A stretch of DNA of 64,000 nt. It comes from Flavobacterium resistens (lineage in GTDB: Bacteria; Bacteroidota; Bacteroidia; Flavobacteriales; Flavobacteriaceae). The DNA lies in NCBI RefSeq assembly GCF_900182645.1, contig NZ_FXTA01000002.1, forward strand, positions 310,001-374,000. Reading direction: 5' to 3'. Shown here piece by piece: positions 61,232 through 64,000 of this stretch. Every line of letters starts with the position of its first letter. Position 1 is the first letter of the stretch. A program made the translations under genes and the position numbers. The notes beneath the pieces were generated by a model. That model had not been told where the DNA came from, ran no database searches, and worked only from the letters and a program-made list of their open reading frames with translations.

Positions 61232-61429
61232 ATGTTAAAAAATATTTTAAATCTAGAAGGAACACAGGAAATAACTGCCAACGAACAAAAATTGATCATG
61301 GGCAATTATGCAAAAGAAACTGCGTCAAGATGTAACGCATGGGATTATGTGTCAGCCATGTCATATGAAGACTGTACGGATTATTTTGCGCTAGAAATGA
61401 ATTATTCTGACGCTTTGGTAATGGGCTAA
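61232..61429 (+). CDS. Leader peptide precursor 1 (Gly-Asn variant, 2 Cys)
   Basis: 65 residues. Leader MLKNILNLEGTQEITANEQK, then LIMGN; the usual Gly-Gly is Gly-Asn. The core of about 40 residues (YAKETASRCNAWDYVSAMSY, then EDCTDYFALEMNYSDALVMG) has two Cys and many acidic and aromatic residues. It follows the VKOR fusion by 70 bases, so co-transcription is likely. Gly-Asn would normally be a poor cleavage site for C39 peptidases, so maturation could be slow or different. Its 5' leader (61183-61231) resembles that of the precursor at 62075. Confidence 0.7.
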   Translation: MLKNILNLEGTQEITANEQKLIMGNYAKETASRCNAWDYVSAMSYEDCTDYFALEMNYSDALVMG

Positions 61430-61518
61430 TATTTTCGGGCCGTAAAAGGGCTAAAACGAAGTTGATTATTGAAAGCAAGATGTTTTAGAAAGAGAAAATC
61501 AAAAACAATTCAAGATTT

Positions 61519-61710
61519 ATGATAAAAAAAATTTTAAGTCTAGAACTTGCTCAGAAAATCAGCAAAACGGAGCAAAAAACAATAAAAGGAGGTATTCCTG
61601 AATGTTGGATTCATGCAATCGAGGCAGGCTGTGTTTTAATACCGGCCGGTGGGATTTGTCCGATGGATACTTTACCAGGAATTTGCCAGACAAGCCGTTT
61701 GTGCTGTTAA
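61519..61710 (+). CDS. Leader peptide precursor 2 (6 Cys)
   Basis: 63 residues. Leader MIKKILSLELAQKISKTEQK, then TIKGG; the core of 38 residues starts IPECWIHAIEAGCVLIPAGG and ends ICPMDTLPGICQTSRLCC. Six Cys (E-C-W, G-C-V, I-C-P, I-C-Q, L-C-C) could form three disulfides, giving a small knotted peptide. The double-glycine motif is classical. Lying 89 bases after precursor 1, it is the most toxin- or bacteriocin-like of the set. No lanthipeptide or other post-translational enzyme is seen in the visible part, so disulfides are the only predicted modification. Confidence 0.75.
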   Translation: MIKKILSLELAQKISKTEQKTIKGGIPECWIHAIEAGCVLIPAGGICPMDTLPGICQTSRLCC

Positions 61711-61760
61711 ATATTAAATTTTATAAGTAAACAATATAAAGCCTTATCAAAAATTTAGTC

Positions 61761-61923
61761 ATGTTTTTTTTTGAATTTGTAGGCGCTCGATCGTGGAACA
61801 TTGAGCAAATATCCCAATATTGATGATTGGTGTTGGGATTCTCAGGAAATTGGCCGCTGCGTTGATTTTATTTGGTTAGGTTAACCAGTGGCAGATCCTA
61901 GAGAAATTAAAATTATCGAATAA
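61761..61923 (+). pseudogene. Decayed leader-peptide precursor
   Basis: An ATG at 61761 opens MFFFEFVGARSWNIEQ, echoing the leader FELHGATELSK of the 62075 precursor, then stops at 61821-61823. In another frame, from 61783, the DNA codes for ALDRGTLSKYPNIDDWCWDS and QEIGRCVDFIWLG, a TAA, then PVADPREIKIIE and TAA at 61921. This looks like a core with two Cys broken by a frameshift and an in-frame stop. Its tail (VADPREIKIIE) resembles TDPNEPCE of the next gene. No functional start is visible; it is probably a lost member of the precursor family. Confidence 0.45.
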
Positions 61924-62074
61924 TTGAAATACTTTGAGCAGTAAGAAAAACATTTCTAGCTGCTTTTTTTTATTATAAAACTATCTCATCTAAAATACGA
62001 TTTAAAAAAAAGACAGAAGCTTCAAATGTCTTAAAAGGATTGAAGCATTAACAAAACCCAAAAAAAACCACATT

Positions 62075-62257
62075 ATGTTAAAGAAAATTTTTGAATTACA
62101 TGGAGCTACTGAATTAAGTAAAGAAGAGCAACTAGGACTTAAAGGTGGTAATGCACCGGTTTGCGAAGAAAACACTACGGCTAAAAGATGTCCGAGAACA
62201 GCAACTTCACCAGCTTATTGGATTTGCGTGACAGATCCTAACGAACCATGTGAATAA
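62075..62257 (+). CDS. Leader peptide precursor 3 (4 Cys)
   Basis: 60 residues. Leader MLKKIFELHGATELSKEEQL, then GLKGG; core of 35 residues NAPVCEENTTAKRCPRTATS then PAYWICVTDPNEPCE with four Cys. Classical double-glycine site. Its 5' leader (62021-62074) is similar to that of precursor 1, suggesting a duplicated cassette including regulatory DNA. It follows the decayed precursor. The core is hydrophilic except for PAYWICV. It should be processed by the C39 exporter and oxidised by the VKOR fusion. Confidence 0.75.
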   Translation: MLKKIFELHGATELSKEEQLGLKGGNAPVCEENTTAKRCPRTATSPAYWICVTDPNEPCE

Positions 62258-62407
62258 GCATTTTAGATAAAGTGAATTTGTTAAAATAAAGATGTCTTTT
62301 TGATATTGTTTTAAATTTTGGCAAATTCTTTAAAATCTAAGAGAGAGTAAGTATAATTATATTGTTCAAAATGAATTAACCTATTAAAAATCAAACAAAA
62401 ATCAATT

Positions 62408-62602
62408 ATGAAAAAATTAAAAAACTTAGCCGGGGTTGAAATTTTAAGTATTAATGAAAGAAAAAACATATTCGGAGGAGGAGATCCAGGCACTGAACTT
62501 TGTTATTGTCCAGGAACACAGATTCTTTTAGGAATTATACATACTAGAGATGGCGAAAGCTGTGAAACGCTTATTGATCAAAAATGCCCAGCAGACTCTT
62601 AG
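62408..62602 (+). CDS. Leader peptide precursor 4 (4 Cys)
   Basis: 64 residues. Leader MKKLKNLAGVEILSINERKN, then IFGGG; core of 39-40 residues starts DPGTELCYCPGTQILLGIIH and ends TRDGESCETLIDQKCPADS, with four Cys (two in CYC). The leader ERK-NIFGG fits the LS-x-x-E-x-x-x-(I/L)-x-GG consensus. It is the last precursor before the exporter, separated by a terminator at 62623-62655. A tandem triple glycine makes the exact cleavage site uncertain by one residue. Confidence 0.74.
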   Translation: MKKLKNLAGVEILSINERKNIFGGGDPGTELCYCPGTQILLGIIHTRDGESCETLIDQKCPADS

Positions 62603-62622
62603 ATTTTATATTAAATAATACT

Positions 62623-62655
62623 AAAGCTTTGTTATTTATTTAGCAAAGCTTTTTT
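62623..62655 (+). terminator. Terminator after the precursor genes
   Basis: AAAGCTTTG / CAAAGCTTT with a 12-base loop, then TTT. It divides precursors from the exporter gene, so the exporter is transcribed separately or by read-through. Confidence 0.65.
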
Positions 62656-62820
62656 GTTTTTATAGCTTAAATCGATAAATAAATCTATTTTGTAAAAGAG
62701 TTTTAAGAAAATAAAAACATTAATAATTTCAAAGCGAATCAACATAATTTAGTCGTTGCTTTTTATTTTTTTTTAAGAATTTTTGTATAATATTGCTATA
62801 AACAAACTCAAATACTAGAA
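62656..62820. other. Non-coding gap before the exporter gene
   Basis: AT-rich, no supported ORF. It probably contains the exporter promoter, but no clear TTG / TAnnTTTG pair was found. Confidence 0.4.
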
Positions 62821-64000
62821 TTGAAAAAATTCCCCAATTATAAACAGGCAGATCATAAAGACTGCGGACCGACATGTTTAAAGATAGTAGCCAAACATTA
62901 TGGGAAGTCAGTCAATATTCAGGAGTTGCGCGACAGAAGTGAAACAACTCGTGAAGGAAGTAATTTGCTTTTTTTGAGCGATGCCGCCGAGAAAATTGGT
63001 TTTCGAACATTGGGCGTAAAATTAAGTGCTGAAAAATTAGATGAAGCGCCGTTACCTGCTATTTTGCATTGGAATAAAAACCACTATGTTGTACTGTATA
63101 AAATAAAAAAAGGAATTTATTATATTTCAGATCCTGCTTTTGGAGTGATTGATTACAACAAAGAGGACTTCTTAAAATTCTGGATCGGCAATAATGCTGA
63201 TGATTCTACGCGTGAAGGAATTGCCTTATTGATGGAAGCAACTCCAAAATTCTTTCAATCTGAATTTGATAAAGAAGACAATAAAGGCTTAGGTTTTGGT
63301 TTGTTGTCGCAATATGTTTTGCGTTATAAATCGTATTTGATGCAGTTGAGCATCGGATTGCTGGCAAGCAGTATGATAATGGCAATTGTGCCTTTTTTGA
63401 CACAAAGTATTGTTGATGTCGGGATACAAAATCAAAATCTTCATTTTATTTACCTGATTCTTTTTGCGCAATTGTTTCTTTTTGCCGGAAGAACAGGTCT
63501 GGAACTCATTAGAAGTTGGATATTGTTGCATCTTTCAACCAGAATCAATATTTCGCTAATTTCAGATTTTTTCATCAAGTTGATGAATCTTCCAATTTCA
63601 TTTTTTGACGTAAGAATGACGGGAGATATCATGCAACGCATTAATGATCATCGCCGAATCGAAAAAATTCTTACTACATCTTCTCTGAGTGTTTTATTTT
63701 CGGTTATAAATATGTTTGTTTTAGGTGCAGTTTTGGCGTACTTCAATTGGCAGATTTTTTTAGTCTTTTTTGCTGGAAGTATTCTTTATTTTGGCTGGAT
63801 TACACTTTTCTTGAAAAGAAGAGAAGTTTTGGATTACAAACGTTTTGCAGAAGTTTCTCAGGAACAAAGCAAAGTAATGGAACTTATTAACGGGATGCAG
63901 GAAATCAAACTTCACAATGCCGAGAAGCAAAAACGCTGGGGCTGGGAGTATGTACAGGCAAGATTATTTAGGGTTTCGATAAAAGGATTGATTTTAGAGC
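62821..64000 (+). CDS. Peptidase C39-domain ABC exporter (5' part, runs off window)
   Basis: 393 codons visible; the start is TTG at 62821 (MKKFPNYKQADHKDCGPTCLKI) because no ATG is near. The C39 peptidase domain (about 1-130) has all three catalytic residues: Cys15 (KDCGPTC), His88 (KNHYVVL) and Asp104 (ISDPAFG). Transmembrane helices begin near 165 (YLMQLSIGLLASSMIMAIVPFLTQSIVDVGI) and continue past the edge; the ATPase domain is not yet reached. It would cleave double-glycine leaders on the cytoplasmic face and export the mature peptides. It sits downstream of four precursors and the VKOR fusion. The remainder, and probably a HlyD-like adaptor, should lie to the right. Confidence 0.93.
   Translation, partial: MKKFPNYKQADHKDCGPTCLKIVAKHYGKSVNIQELRDRSETTREGSNLLFLSDAAEKIGFRTLGVKLSAEKLDEAPLPAILHWNKNHYVVLYKIKKGIYYISDPAFGVIDYNKEDFLKFWIGNNADDSTREGIALLMEATPKFFQSEFDKEDNKGLGFGLLSQYVLRYKSYLMQLSIGLLASSMIMAIVPFLTQSIVDVGIQNQNLHFIYLILFAQLFLFAGRTGLELIRSWILLHLSTRINISLISDFFIKLMNLPISFFDVRMTGDIMQRINDHRRIEKILTTSSLSVLFSVINMFVLGAVLAYFNWQIFLVFFAGSILYFGWITLFLKRREVLDYKRFAEVSQEQSKVMELINGMQEIKLHNAEKQKRWGWEYVQARLFRVSIKGLILE

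Noticed and set aside
1..64000. CRISPR array
   Set aside because: The repeats found (octamers, heptamers, 63-bp coding repeats, palindromic elements) have no regular repeat-spacer pattern and no cas gene is present.

Overview
The window looks like the chromosome of a Flavobacterium or a close relative (Bacteroidota). It is AT-rich with few Shine-Dalgarno-like sites, and many genes are preceded by a TAnnTTTG -7 element. It also carries a SprB-repeat surface protein with a type IX secretion (T9SS) tail, TonB/PepSY iron genes and TPR/AraC-type membrane regulators. Several ORFs start well upstream of the likely true start, and I trimmed those starts using homology, signal peptides and promoter position.

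Layout. 1-2630: 5' end of nuoA, a cold-shock protein and aspS, all on the minus strand. 2790-4347: a TlpA-like thioredoxin and a MORN-repeat secreted protein. 4402-10314: a minus-strand iron/siderophore locus with a TonB-dependent receptor, two small membrane proteins and two PepSY membrane proteins. 10532-14627: the 2-oxoglutarate dehydrogenase genes sucA-sucB. 14744-18066: small secreted proteins, a lipoprotein between two octamer-repeat arrays, a membrane protein and a polyprenyl synthase. 18209-25305: a YceI protein, a TetR regulator and a TolC/adaptor/RND efflux operon. They are linked by three copies of GGAAACT-N14-AGTTTCC, a probable TetR operator. 25414-26664: an MFS (TCR/Tet-like) transporter. 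26717-32755: a 2012-residue SprB-repeat protein with a T9SS sorting domain.

32860-44360 appears to be one stress-response or proteolysis module. It holds a retropepsin-like protease, a TPR-CHAT (caspase-like) protein, a PKD/beta-barrel protein, a lipoprotein, a small membrane protein, an ECF sigma factor, a transmembrane TPR protein (probable anti-sigma) and two tandem S41 proteases. Three copies of a 30-bp element (GGGTAACAA-N13-TTGATATA) lie upstream of the minus-strand genes. They have the form of ECF promoters and are probably read by the adjacent sigma factor. 44368-58906: housekeeping and regulatory genes (TatD, PlsC-like acyltransferase, asparaginase, MFS, LysR, tRNA-Ser, histidine kinase, nitrilase, AraC, SGNH hydrolase, DUF3050-like protein, acyl-CoA dehydrogenase, TPR-HTH regulator), interspersed with MITE-like palindromic elements.

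59027-64000 is the most novel-looking region: a secreted-peptide locus. It has six small double-glycine-leader precursors (two too short for routine gene calling), one decayed precursor, a VKOR-thioredoxin fusion with an N-terminal degenerate C39-like domain, and the start of a C39-peptidase ABC exporter cut by the window edge. The cysteine-containing cores all have an even number of cysteines (2, 6, 4, 4), which fits disulfide installation by the VKOR/thioredoxin protein before or during export and leader cleavage.
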